Shown: positions 1 through 9,030, counted from the stretch's first letter. The stretch: 58,738 nt of DNA from an uncultured Christensenella sp. (GCA_910576655.1 CAJTJC010000013.1:1-58738); one strand, 5' to 3'. The notes: generated from the letters alone by a model not told the origin. Made by a program: numbers and translations.

Positions 1-307
1 ATTGGACCCCTAATAAATTAGGCGATAACAGAAATCTCGAAGCCATTGATTTTCTGAAAAGCTCAACAGCGAAATTAAAAAACAATTCTCCGACGCTTTA
101 ATGATAGCCGAAGAGTCTACGACGTTTCCAGGCGTCACCAAACCCGATTCCGAAGGAGGACTCGGCTTCGACTTTAAATGGAATATGGGTTGGATGAACG
201 ACATTCTGTTTTATTGCAGGCAGGACCCGTATTTCAGAAGCTATCACCACGACAAGATTACTTTTTCGTTGGTTTACGCCTTTTCGGAAAAATATATTTT
301 ACCCCTC
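1..307 (+). pseudogene. glgB: glgB internal fragment, inverted and frameshifted
   Basis: This plus-strand piece encodes the middle of a 1,4-alpha-glucan branching enzyme (GH13). From base 3 it reads WTPNKLGDNRNLEAIDFL. After a one-base loss in the A run at 57-60 it continues in another frame as LMIAEEST, GGLGFDFKWNMGWMND and YHHDKITFSLVYAFSEKYILPL, ending at 307. In the family this directly follows the segment that ends at base 301 on the opposite strand. The downstream family motif SHDEVVHGK is missing. The piece is therefore a glgB segment in the wrong orientation at the end of the window. Confidence 0.85.
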
Positions 308-1226
308 TTTTTTATCGTAATCGAGATACAGCATCGACGCAACCGCGTCAACGCGAAGTCCGTCGACGTTGAATATGTTTAAAAGAAAGCTTGCAGACGA
401 AAGAAGGAAGTTGTCCACCTCGCGCCTTCCGAAATCAAATCTGCGCGTTCCCCAACCCGTAAGCTCCATTCTGTCCCATAGCGGGCTTTCATAAAGCGGC
501 TGACCGTCAAATTCGTACAGACCCCAACCGTCCTTAGGAAAATGCGCGGGAACCCAATCGAGTATAACCTTGATTCCGTTTTCATGGAAAGCATCGACAA
601 GGCTTCGAAATTCTTTTGCAGTACCGAGCCTCGACGTAACGGAAAAATAGCCCGTAACCTGGTATCCCCACGAGCCGTCGTACGGAAATTCCGTTAACGG
701 CATAAATTCGACGTGCGTATACCCCATACGTTTAACGTAGGGTACGAGTGTTTTTTTTTAGCTTCTCGAAAGTGTAATAAGAGTTATCCTTTTCCCTCTT
801 CCATGACAGCAAATTAACTTCGTAAATATTTATGGGGCGATTTAGCGGCGTGGCGCCGTTACTCTTCACCTCCGTCGGTAGTTCCGTTATTTTAGACGCG
901 GTCGAATTCGGCAAATCGGAAGAAAAAGCGTATGGGTCGGCTTTGTAAAGCTTTCTTCCATCGTAAGTGGTTATGCAGAATTTGTAGGTATCGCCTAATT
1001 TGGCGTTTACCGTAATTTCGAAGCTTTCGTTATCCGAAAGCCGTTTCATTATCGAAGCGCTTTCCGACCAGCCGTTAAACGACCCGATTAAACAAACCGA
1101 TTCGGCGTGCGGAGCCCATACTCTAAAAATGTATTCACTATCGGAAATTTTATGACAACCGAAAAATTCATAAGCAAAGCAACAAGTCGCATTATGAAAA
1201 TCATTCAGCTGTATTTCCTTAAACAT
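301..1226 (-). pseudogene. glgB: glgB N-terminal part, frameshifted and truncated
   Basis: This is the N-terminal half of glycogen branching enzyme, which forms alpha-1,6 branches in glycogen. It has a CBM48-like domain (FRVWAPHAESVCLIGSFNGW) followed by the start of the GH13 barrel (GYTHVEFMPLTEFPYDGSWGYQ, shown here only in part, and VDGLRVDAVASMLYLDYD). The frame breaks in a nine-T run at 751-759, where eight would keep it open. The reading stops at KKEG, 301 bases from the window edge, and its natural continuation lies on the plus strand at 1-307. Whether the live genome has an intact gene cannot be told from this window. Confidence 0.85.
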
Positions 1227-1247
1227 ACAAATTAACCCAACATAAAT

Positions 1248-1276
1248 ATTTTAACATATCTTAATTGTTTTTTCAA
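1248..1276 (-). promoter_or_regulatory. sigma-A-type promoter of glgB
   Basis: On the minus strand TTGAAA is followed by a 17-base spacer and TAAAAT, 22 bases upstream of the glgB start codon. This separates glgB from htpG, which ends in its own terminator. Confidence 0.6.
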
Positions 1277-1312
1277 TACTCAAACAAAAAAAAATGGTAA
1301 TTTATTGTAAAA

Positions 1313-1337
1313 AAAAGCGCGAATATTTCGCGCTTTT
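1313..1337 (-). terminator. intrinsic terminator of htpG
   Basis: A perfect GCGCGAA/TTCGCGC hairpin flanked by A and T runs lies just after the htpG stop codon on the minus strand. Confidence 0.8.
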
Positions 1338-1341
1338 TAAA

Positions 1342-3153
1342 TTATTTCATATAATTGTCAAGCAAATAGATATTTGCATTTACAAATTTGTCAAGCTCGG
1401 TTTCGTCCAGCTTTTTAAACGACAGCAACGCAAGCGAATAAATATAATTTGCGACGAAATGCTGTCTCTCGCTGTCAAGTCCCTTAATATTGGTAACAAT
1501 GGGGCTTGAAAGGTTTATTACCATTGTCTGAGCCAACGCGCCGTCGGACATTCCGTACATCTGCCCCATTTCGGAATATCTGCGCATATATTCATCGGTG
1601 ATAATAAATGCCGGCACCGTGCTTTTAAGGTTTTCAAACTTTATCGTAAGCTTATCGTTGCCGATTGCGGTTTTGAAAATTTCCGCAAGCGCCGAATCCT
1701 CGGTCCCCTCTCCCGTTTTAAGCGCGCCGTCAAATTCAGCGTCGATACGCATAAATTTGAGTTTACCGGGGGTTTTATATTCAACGTAGCTGAGGAAATG
1801 AGGGTCGATAAAAGTATCGCTCAATATCGCCTTCAAGCCCGCGTCTTTAAACATTTTTACGTACTGCGCCTGCTGCAACGCATCTGAAACGTAATATACG
1901 GTCTTGGGCTCGGCTTCCTTCTTATCTTTTTTATTATCCGAAACGTCTTCGCCGACGACCTCGTTAAAGTTAACAAACTTCCCTTCAAGGTCCTTATATA
2001 TGATAATATCTTTAATTTTATCGAAGAATTCCTCGTCCTTGATGCAGCCGAATTTGATAAAGTTTGCCGTATCGTCCCAACATTTTTCATACTTAGGACG
2101 GTCCGTCTTAAACAGACTTATTAGCTTATCTGCAACCTTTTTGGTTATATGCTTGCTTATCTTCTGCACCTGACTGTCGTTTTGCAGAAAGCTGCGCGAT
2201 ACGTTCAAAGGAATATCGGGACAGTCGATAACACCGTTCAAAAGCATAAGGAATTCGGGAATTACCTCTTTGATGTTATCGGCAATAAATACTTGGTTAC
2301 AGAATAACTTAACCTTACCCTTATCAAGCTCGACCTTATTTCTCACTTTGGGGAAATACAGAATACCCTTGAGGTTAAACGGATAATCCATATTCAAATG
2401 AACCCAGAAAATCGGTTCGTTGTAATCCATAAAGGTATCGCGGTAAAACTTTTTATAGTCCTCGTCGGTACAGTCCTTGGGATTTTTAGCATACAGAGGC
2501 ATCGTATTGTTCAGCGGCTGGTCCTTGCCGTCACCCTTAAACGAAACGTACACGTTATAGGGCATGAACATACAGTATTTTCTGATTAAGTTTTTGATAT
2601 TATCCTCTTCGAGGAATTCTTTTTCACCGGCGGAAATGTGCATAACTATCGTTGTGCCGCGTTCCTTTTTATCGCAATCCTCGATTTTATAGGTCGCGTT
2701 TCCGTCGGATACCCAGTGCACCGCCGCTGCTTTTTTATACGATTTCGTAAAAATTTCCACGTTATCGGAAACCATATATGCGGAATAAAAGCCTAAACCG
2801 AAATGTCCGATTATTCCGTCGCCGCCGGCTTTTTCGTACTTAGCAAGGAAATCGGACGCACCCGAAAACGCAATCTGCGTTATGTATTTTTCAACTTCCT
2901 CTTCAGTCATGCCGAGACCGTTGTCTTCGACCGTAAGAGTTTTTGCCTTTTTATCGACAGAAATTTTAACGCAGTATTCCTTGCCGTCCTCTTTTGCTTC
3001 GCCCATATCGACGAGCTTTTTAAATTTAGTTATAGCGTCGACGCCGTTAGCAACTATTTCTCTTAAAAATATATCCTTATCCGAATAAAGCCATTTCTTT
3101 ATTATCGGCATCATATTTTCGCTTGAAATCTTAATTTTTCCTTCTTTTTTCAT
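1342..3153 (-). CDS. htpG: molecular chaperone HtpG (Hsp90)
   Basis: HtpG is the cytosolic ATP-dependent Hsp90 chaperone. The 603-residue protein has the GHKL ATPase domain at the N-terminus, with REIVANGVDA, VEDNGLGM and the lid segment GHFGLGFYSAYMV, then the middle domain with NVSRSFLQND, then a short C-terminal dimerisation domain. It is slightly shorter than the Escherichia coli protein, as is common in clostridial homologues. The ATG is preceded by GAGG at a suitable distance. The gene stands alone, with a terminator before it (end of ispH-rpsA) and one after it. The identity is secure. Confidence 0.95.
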   Translation of the reverse strand: MKKEGKIKISSENMMPIIKKWLYSDKDIFLREIVANGVDAITKFKKLVDMGEAKEDGKEYCVKISVDKKAKTLTVEDNGLGMTEEEVEKYITQIAFSGASDFLAKYEKAGGDGIIGHFGLGFYSAYMVSDNVEIFTKSYKKAAAVHWVSDGNATYKIEDCDKKERGTTIVMHISAGEKEFLEEDNIKNLIRKYCMFMPYNVYVSFKGDGKDQPLNNTMPLYAKNPKDCTDEDYKKFYRDTFMDYNEPIFWVHLNMDYPFNLKGILYFPKVRNKVELDKGKVKLFCNQVFIADNIKEVIPEFLMLLNGVIDCPDIPLNVSRSFLQNDSQVQKISKHITKKVADKLISLFKTDRPKYEKCWDDTANFIKFGCIKDEEFFDKIKDIIIYKDLEGKFVNFNEVVGEDVSDNKKDKKEAEPKTVYYVSDALQQAQYVKMFKDAGLKAILSDTFIDPHFLSYVEYKTPGKLKFMRIDAEFDGALKTGEGTEDSALAEIFKTAIGNDKLTIKFENLKSTVPAFIITDEYMRRYSEMGQMYGMSDGALAQTMVINLSSPIVTNIKGLDSERQHFVANYIYSLALLSFKKLDETELDKFVNANIYLLDNYMK

Positions 3154-3187
3154 TCCGTTAACCTCGTATTATATAAAGTAAATTTAA

Positions 3188-3215
3188 CAAAAAAGCTCCG
3201 CAATTTGCGGAGCTT
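3188..3215 (-). terminator. intrinsic terminator of the ispH-rpsA operon
   Basis: The hairpin AAGCTCCGCAA/TTGCGGAGCTT is followed on the minus strand by a run of seven T, 14 bases after the ispH-rpsA stop codon. Confidence 0.85.
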
Positions 3216-3228
3216 GAAATTCGGTAAG

Positions 3229-5319
3229 TTATTTATTGTTCTTTGCACTTGCAAGCAAATCAGCAATCGAAGTGCCAGAAATACTTCCTTCGCTCCAAGT
3301 AGAAAGCTCGTCGTCGCTGTTGTTTCTTCTTGAGAAGCGCGCCTTGCGGTTATCCTCGCCGTCCTCGTTCGACTTGTGCGCGCGGGGTGCTCTTTCAGGT
3401 TCGGGAAGCAACGCCTTGATTGAAAGATTCATTTTCTTCGCGTCGACGTCAAGCGCAATAATTTTCGCGTCTACTTCGTCGCCAACGTTGAGTACGGAAG
3501 CGGGCGTTTCAATTCTGTCGTAGCTAATCTGCGAAACGTGAACGAGCCCGTCGATACCTTTTTCAACCTCGACGAAAGCGCCGAACGGAACGAGCCTTAC
3601 GACCTTTCCGTGAATTACGTCGTCAACTGCGTATTTACCTTCTACAAGGTCCCAGGGCTGAGGCTGAAGCTGCTTATAGCCTATAGATACCTTTTTATTG
3701 CTTTGGTCTATTTTGAGTACTTTAAACTGATAGGTCTTGCCAATTTCAAGAACGTCCTTAACTGCTTCCGCGCCGGTCCACGAAAGGTCGGAAATGTGAG
3801 CAAGGCAATCGAAACCGTTAACGGAAACGAATGCGCCGAACGTGGTAGCACGCTCAACCTTACCTTCGACAATGTCGCCTACGGCAATATTTGCAAAGAA
3901 TTCCTCTTCCTTTGCAGCTTTTGCAGCCTCGTTTGCGTCGTGCTCTTCCTGCAAAATTACGCGCTGGGAAGCGATTATTTCTTTTCTGCCAGTCTTTCTT
4001 ATTTCAAGAGCGCGAAGACGGAGAGTTTTACCCTCGTACTTTGCCAAATCCTTAACGAAACCCATGCGAATTTCCTTCGCAGGTATGAATACCGAATAAG
4101 TACCCAACTGAGAAACGAGTCCGCCCTTGTTGGTTCCCGTGCAAACTACAGAAAATTCTTTTCCCGCTTCGATATCGGCGCTTAAAGCTTCTTCCTCTTT
4201 CAACATTCTTATCATTTTCTGCGAAAGTTTTAGGCTGGGCTTAAGCTCTACGACAAGCAAATCAATCGTTTCACCGATTTTATCCATATAATCGGCTACG
4301 TTATACTGTTCGCAGTCAAGCTCGTCCTTGCTTAAAGCAACTTCTTTTTTAGAGAAGGGCAACAATATCTGCAAGCCTTCTTCCGTTGCCTGCGATATCG
4401 TAGCCTGAACAATCTGTCCTTTCTTGAACTTCGATTCGCTGTCGATTTTAGCAACAACGTCTGCCATAGAATTTGTTGCCTTAACTTCTGTGTTTTCTTC
4501 CATCTTTAAGAGAACCTCCCGGGTTTGCGCATTCGGGGTTGACGCCCCTGAAACAATACCTACACTTTTGAATTTAATTAATTTGGAATAATCCATATCT
4601 TCGGAATTGGCAAGTCTGAATACGTTACCGCAATGCTTTAAAGCAATTTCATACAGCTTGTTGGTATTACTGCTGTTCAGCCCGCCGATAACGAGCATTG
4701 CTTCGCACATTTTAGCAAGTTTTTCAGTCTCGCTTTGCCGTTCTATAGTAGTATAACAAATCGTCTCGAAAACAGCAACTGTTTTTTTACATAGTTTTCT
4801 AATATTTTTTATAATTTTTTCAAATTTCAGAGGCGAAAACGTAGTTTGTCCGACTATACAGACGTTTTTATCTGCAAGCTCGGCAGGAATACGATTTTCG
4901 TCGTTGATTACCGCGGCACTACTCTCGCACCAACCGAGCAGCCCGATAACCTCCGGGTGCGTCGGCTCACCTGCAATAACGATAAAATTGCCAAGCGCGC
5001 TCTGTTCGGCAACTATACTCTGGGTACGCTTTACAAAGCCGCAAGTGCAGTCAACCACCTTTATTGCTCGGCGTTCGCACTCGCTGTAATAGCTTTTTGG
5101 CACGCCATGCGAACGAAAAACCACGGTGCTTCCGTCGGGAACCTCGTCAAGCCTTTCGACTACTTTAAGCCCCTTTTCTTTTATCGCCTTAACCACGTCG
5201 TGATTATGTATTATTTCACCTAATACATAAGCGTTTTCCGTTTCGAGCGAGAGCGCGGTATTTACGGCGCGTTCAACGCCCTTACAAAAACCGCTGTTTT
5301 CAGCAACGTAAATTTTCAT
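3229..5319 (-). CDS. ispH: IspH–ribosomal protein S1 fusion
   Basis: The first ~285 residues are 4-hydroxy-3-methylbut-2-enyl diphosphate reductase, the last step of the MEP isoprenoid pathway, a 4Fe-4S enzyme. The three cluster cysteines are visible in SGFCKGVERAV (Cys12), VVDCTCGFV and ETICYTTIERQSE. GEPTHPEVIGLLGW, GGLNSSNT and SGASTPNA are also present. The remaining ~400 residues are S1-type RNA-binding domains, for example VGDIVEGKVERATTFGAFV and DGLVHVSQISYDRIE. This fusion is known from Clostridia and normally supplies the S1-like protein. The gene overlaps plsC by four bases (ATGA), so the two are translationally coupled. The C-terminal tail is basic and hydrophilic. Confidence 0.95.
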   Translation of the reverse strand: MKIYVAENSGFCKGVERAVNTALSLETENAYVLGEIIHNHDVVKAIKEKGLKVVERLDEVPDGSTVVFRSHGVPKSYYSECERRAIKVVDCTCGFVKRTQSIVAEQSALGNFIVIAGEPTHPEVIGLLGWCESSAAVINDENRIPAELADKNVCIVGQTTFSPLKFEKIIKNIRKLCKKTVAVFETICYTTIERQSETEKLAKMCEAMLVIGGLNSSNTNKLYEIALKHCGNVFRLANSEDMDYSKLIKFKSVGIVSGASTPNAQTREVLLKMEENTEVKATNSMADVVAKIDSESKFKKGQIVQATISQATEEGLQILLPFSKKEVALSKDELDCEQYNVADYMDKIGETIDLLVVELKPSLKLSQKMIRMLKEEEALSADIEAGKEFSVVCTGTNKGGLVSQLGTYSVFIPAKEIRMGFVKDLAKYEGKTLRLRALEIRKTGRKEIIASQRVILQEEHDANEAAKAAKEEEFFANIAVGDIVEGKVERATTFGAFVSVNGFDCLAHISDLSWTGAEAVKDVLEIGKTYQFKVLKIDQSNKKVSIGYKQLQPQPWDLVEGKYAVDDVIHGKVVRLVPFGAFVEVEKGIDGLVHVSQISYDRIETPASVLNVGDEVDAKIIALDVDAKKMNLSIKALLPEPERAPRAHKSNEDGEDNRKARFSRRNNSDDELSTWSEGSISGTSIADLLASAKNNK

Positions 5320-5978
5320 GCCTTCTTACTCTTTTTTGTCGAAAGTATCCGCGTAAGCTCCGCGTGCATCTCGTAAAGTCTTTCGCGAAGGAAATCGTCG
5401 CATTTTTTTATATCCTCTTCGGTAAGCCTCTTGTCGTAAAATTCCGTAAACTCAATAGGCTCGCCGTAAAGCACGTGCGCTTTTCTGAACATTCTTATTT
5501 TTTTGATTTGAACAAGCGGGATTATCGGCGTTTTCGTCTTTATGGAAATTGCCGTTGCCCCGCTTTTAAAGGGCAAAAACGTATCGTCGGTTTTATTTCT
5601 CGTGCCTTCGGGAAAAATCGAAACGCATTCGCCCTGCTTTAAATACTTCATTGCAAGCATAACGGCTTTCACGTCGGTTCCGTCCCTGTTAACGGGAATA
5701 CATTCGCACTTGTTGACGAACTTTTTCATAAGGCCTTTTTCAAAAAGGCATTTCTTCGCCATAAAATGCACGGCGCGGTTTGTCGCGATTGCGGGAAACA
5801 CCACGTCGAGCACACTTAAATGATTGCCTACAAATATATATGCTCTGTCGGTAAAGCGCTGCGTATGACCGTGTTTTTTATAAGGAAAAAAAGGACGGTA
5901 TAAAAACGGTTCCGCCCGCCTGAGCGTTCTGAACCATTTCGATACCGCATTGAGTTTTACTTTATCTTTTTTCGACAT
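5316..5978 (-). CDS. plsC: 1-acyl-sn-glycerol-3-phosphate acyltransferase
   Basis: PlsC acylates lysophosphatidic acid to phosphatidic acid at the membrane. The 220-residue protein carries the HX4D catalytic motif as NHLSVLD (His53, Asp58) and the substrate-binding FPEGTR motif at residues 122-127. The block CIPVNRDG between them is also typical. There is no long N-terminal membrane segment, as in short bacterial PlsC forms. The start codon overlaps the stop of the aroH-cmk gene by one base (TGATG), and its own stop overlaps the next start. The order cmk-plsC-ispH is common in Clostridia. Confidence 0.93.
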   Translation of the reverse strand: MSKKDKVKLNAVSKWFRTLRRAEPFLYRPFFPYKKHGHTQRFTDRAYIFVGNHLSVLDVVFPAIATNRAVHFMAKKCLFEKGLMKKFVNKCECIPVNRDGTDVKAVMLAMKYLKQGECVSIFPEGTRNKTDDTFLPFKSGATAISIKTKTPIIPLVQIKKIRMFRKAHVLYGEPIEFTEFYDKRLTEEDIKKCDDFLRERLYEMHAELTRILSTKKSKKA

Positions 5979-6985
5979 CAGATTTTACCTTGAATTACCG
6001 AACAGATTTCGTTTGCGACTTCCTCTTCCGTCAGCTTGTCCGTATTAATTTCCATGGCGTCGTCGGCTTTAAGTAGCGGCGCGATTTTGCGCCCCGTATC
6101 CTGCTCGTCGCGCGCCTTGATTTCCCTTAAAACGTCCTCGAAAGACTGATTAAAACCCTTTAACTCGTTTTCGGCAAGACGACGGTTTGCGCGTATTTCA
6201 GGCGAAGCAGTGAGAAAAAATTTGAATTCCGCAGCAGGAAGAACATTCGTGCCGATATCTCTTCCGTCGAGCACGCAGGAATTTTCTTTTGCTATTTTTC
6301 TTTGAAGCTCTACCATTTTCGTTCTTATACAGCCGTAAGCGGATACCACCGACGCCATCATCGAAATATGCGGAGTACGGATAATTTCCGTTACGTCTCT
6401 GCCGTTGAGATAGGTTTTTTGAGCCTTGTTTTCATACTTAACGGTTATGTCCACACTGTCCGCAAACGCCTGAACCGAAGCCTCGTCCTTGCAGTCAATG
6501 CCCGCATTTTCGCACGCAAGCGCGCACGCACGGTACATTGCGCCCGTATCAAGATAAAGAATGTCGAAACGCTTAGATAGTATTTTCGAAACGGTGCTCT
6601 TTCCGCTGCCGGCAGGACCGTCGATTGCAATGTTAAGCTTTTTCGTTATATCCTTTCTAAGATTTGCAGCCCCGTTAAGATAAACGTGCTTGGGAGTATT
6701 ATCCGTTTCCGCCAAAACCATTACCCTTATGCAGAGCGGTAACGAATCATCTATATCCGGCTCTATCGAAGAAAATAACGCGCAGTTAAAGAAACCAACC
6801 TCTCTCGCCGCCTTCGCGGGATAATACGAGTGAATATCCGACGTATTAGAAAACATTATGCAAATAATATTTTCCGCAGTAAGCCCGTTCTTTTCTGTTA
6901 ATTTGGTAAGCAACAGTCTCACGTTCTTTTTGATTTCTTCAGCCGTATCGGCTTTAACGGTTATCGCACCCCTTATAGCTTTCAT
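5978..6985 (-). CDS. cmk: fused AroH-type chorismate mutase–cytidylate kinase
   Basis: Residues 1 to ~113 match the AroH class of chorismate mutase, which converts chorismate to prephenate. The residues equivalent to Bacillus subtilis AroH Arg7, Glu78, Arg90 and Tyr108 appear as Arg5, Glu75, Arg87 and Tyr102. Residues ~117-335 are a complete CMP/dCMP kinase, with the P-loop GPAGSGKS at 123-130, the CMP-binding block LYLDTGAMYR and VLDGRDIGTNV. There is no stop or start between the domains, so one 335-residue chain links aromatic amino acid and pyrimidine metabolism. AAAGGA lies upstream of the ATG. Both assignments are firm; whether both activities are retained is inference. Confidence 0.92.
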   Translation of the reverse strand: MKAIRGAITVKADTAEEIKKNVRLLLTKLTEKNGLTAENIICIMFSNTSDIHSYYPAKAAREVGFFNCALFSSIEPDIDDSLPLCIRVMVLAETDNTPKHVYLNGAANLRKDITKKLNIAIDGPAGSGKSTVSKILSKRFDILYLDTGAMYRACALACENAGIDCKDEASVQAFADSVDITVKYENKAQKTYLNGRDVTEIIRTPHISMMASVVSAYGCIRTKMVELQRKIAKENSCVLDGRDIGTNVLPAAEFKFFLTASPEIRANRRLAENELKGFNQSFEDVLREIKARDEQDTGRKIAPLLKADDAMEINTDKLTEEEVANEICSVIQGKI

Positions 6986-7000
6986 AAGTTTATCCTTTAT

Positions 7001-7795
7001 TTATATTAATTGATTTTTACGTTGTTCGCTATTTGCCCTTTCCAGAAGCTCGCCGTACAGCCGCGAATTTTTGGGAATTGCTTTACCCTTCCAATAAAAA
7101 TTTTTGCGGCTTTCGGTATCCATACGGGACACGGTTTCCATAGCCTCGTCCGACGGCATAGCGCATATTTGACGCTGCCGTAAAGTATTCCTGCAAATTA
7201 AAGAAGCCACAAAGCTGTCCATACTTGCACAAAACACGCCGTCAATGAAAAAACCGTCGTTTAATTCCGTTAATTCGACTTCTTCGACACACATTTGAAT
7301 AGCAGTCTGTTTCCGTTTATCGAAATAAAATTTTTTTAACGCGATTACGGCAATACCGCACGTACCGACGATAATGAATAACCCGCTCGGCAGAAATATC
7401 AAACTTATCAAATCGAAAGTCATGTCGCGTTTTGCTATACAATGACCGCTGTCGTCAATAACAAGCTCTATCTTTTTTCCGATTTGAGAATCGTACCATT
7501 CTTTATAGTTGGTTTCATTCGCAACAGGATAATAAGTAACGGTAGAATAATATTTGCCGTTTATACCGTCTATATATTCACACTTATATCCGCAAAGATA
7601 TTTAGAATCGGCAGTGTCTTTTCGCAAAGTATAACTTACCACCGTGCCTTCGACAACCCAACCGTCCCTATGTATTTTCAGTGCCGAAAGATTTAGCAGC
7701 ATACTTAAAACGCCAAAAGCAATCAACAATAGAAATACAATAACGCAGCCATAATATGAAATTTTCCTGCATTTATTAACTACTTTGTCTGACAT
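7001..7795 (-). CDS. membrane protein of unknown function, DUF3592-like topology
   Basis: The 264-residue protein has an N-terminal membrane segment (about residues 14-36), an external loop of about 95 residues rich in Tyr with VVEGTVVSYTLRKD and IGKKIELVIDDSG, and a second membrane segment around residues 130-155. A soluble C-terminal tail follows. This two-helix layout with a small beta-rich loop resembles DUF3592 proteins, but I do not recognise a specific family. It starts two bases after the HI0933-type gene and precedes aroH-cmk by 15 bases, so it is co-transcribed with them. A second protein of similar layout is at 16148-16702. Confidence 0.75.
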   Translation of the reverse strand: MSDKVVNKCRKISYYGCVIVFLLLIAFGVLSMLLNLSALKIHRDGWVVEGTVVSYTLRKDTADSKYLCGYKCEYIDGINGKYYSTVTYYPVANETNYKEWYDSQIGKKIELVIDDSGHCIAKRDMTFDLISLIFLPSGLFIIVGTCGIAVIALKKFYFDKRKQTAIQMCVEEVELTELNDGFFIDGVFCASMDSFVASLICRNTLRQRQICAMPSDEAMETVSRMDTESRKNFYWKGKAIPKNSRLYGELLERANSEQRKNQLI

Positions 7796-7797
7796 AA

Positions 7798-9024
7798 TTA
7801 GGCTTTTATGCTGCTTCCGGCGGCATAACCCGTCGAAAATGCAATTTGCAGATTAAATCCGCCCGTTAAAGCATCCAAGTCAAGCACCTCGCCACAAAAA
7901 TACAGCCCCTTAACTAATTTGCTTTCCATTGTTTTGGGGTTAATATCTTTCACGTCCACCCCGCCGGCTGTAACGATAGCCTCGTCAAAGCCACGCAACG
8001 ACGAAACAATCATATCAAAATTTTTAACGGTTGTCAACAAACTCAACCTTTCGTTTCGCGTAACCGAATTGATTTTTCTGTTAAAAGCAATCCCGCATTT
8101 TTCCAGAACTATCGGAATTAACGCGTTGGGCAAAAGCTCTTTTAAACAATTTGAAATATCTTTGTTTTTGAACTTGTCAAAATCTCTTAAAATACGGTTA
8201 TCAAGTTGCTCGTCGGTAAGCGCAGGTTTTAAGTCGAGAACCAATTTGACCACCTTTAAATCACACCTGTTTATGTAGCTCGACGCAGAAAGGACGATAG
8301 GACCCGAAATCCCGAAATGAGTAAACAACATTTCGCCGAAAAACTCTCTCTGCTTTTTGTTGTTAACGAATACGCTTAACTTTACGTTCTTTAAAGTCAG
8401 CCCTTGCAGCTCTTTAAAAAATTTACCCGTTAAATTTAAGCCGCATAGCGCCGGTTTTTGCGCAACGATACAATGCCCCGTCCCTTCTGCAAATTTATAT
8501 CCATCGCCATCGGAGCCTGTCGAAGGATAGCTAAGCCCACCCGTGCACACAATAATCAAATCGAACGAATATCTGTCCTTTACTGTTATTATGTCAGATA
8601 TAATACTATTTAAAATCTGTATTTTTAACACTTTCTCGCAAAATTTAAAGGTTACACCTGCATTCATGCATTTTTTTTCAAGACACTTCGTTACGTCGCT
8701 TGCCTTGTCGGAAACAGGGAAAACCCTATCGCCCCTTTCGGTTTTCAATTTAAGCCCGCCATCCTCAAAAAATTGCATAGTTTTTTGCGGTGAAAAATTA
8801 TAAATCGCTCCGGTCAGGAATTTTGAATTAGTGACCACGTTTTGTAAAAATTCGTCTGGCAAACAGTCGTGCGTTAAATTACATCTTCCTTTACCGGTTA
8901 TGTAAATCTTTTTACCGCACTTTTCGTTTTTCTCGAATAAGGTCACCTTATTTCCGTTTATCGCAGCAGCGTATGCAGCCATCAGCCCCGCAGCACCACC
9001 GCCTATTACAGCTACGTTTTTCAT
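7798..9024 (-). CDS. HI0933/YhiN-family FAD-dependent oxidoreductase
   Basis: The 408-residue flavoprotein begins with a dinucleotide-binding fold (VAVIGGGAAGLMAAYAAA), followed by the family signature GKKIYITGKGRCNLTHD. It ends with GLYFCGEVLDLDALTGGFN and LQIAFSTG, which close the FAD site. Members of this family are annotated as NAD(P)/FAD-dependent oxidoreductases or aminoacetone oxidase-like; the true substrate is not settled. In Clostridia the gene often precedes cmk-plsC-ispH, as here. The promoter lies so close that the transcript would begin near the ATG. Confidence 0.9.
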   Translation of the reverse strand: MKNVAVIGGGAAGLMAAYAAAINGNKVTLFEKNEKCGKKIYITGKGRCNLTHDCLPDEFLQNVVTNSKFLTGAIYNFSPQKTMQFFEDGGLKLKTERGDRVFPVSDKASDVTKCLEKKCMNAGVTFKFCEKVLKIQILNSIISDIITVKDRYSFDLIIVCTGGLSYPSTGSDGDGYKFAEGTGHCIVAQKPALCGLNLTGKFFKELQGLTLKNVKLSVFVNNKKQREFFGEMLFTHFGISGPIVLSASSYINRCDLKVVKLVLDLKPALTDEQLDNRILRDFDKFKNKDISNCLKELLPNALIPIVLEKCGIAFNRKINSVTRNERLSLLTTVKNFDMIVSSLRGFDEAIVTAGGVDVKDINPKTMESKLVKGLYFCGEVLDLDALTGGFNLQIAFSTGYAAGSSIKA

Positions 9025-9030
9025 AATCCT

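Noticed and set aside
1..307. Programmed DNA inversion of glgB
   Set aside because: No inverted repeats flank the segment and no recombinase is nearby. The break at base 1 of the window fits an assembly or amplification artefact better.
3168..3173. TATAAT on the minus strand before htpG
   Set aside because: It is too close to the ribosome site and start codon to be a useful -10 box, and the matching -35 position falls in the preceding terminator with no consensus.
3538..4185. 215-codon open frame on the plus strand
   Set aside because: It mirrors the S1 domains of the IspH–S1 gene and has an implausible, cysteine- and phenylalanine-rich composition.
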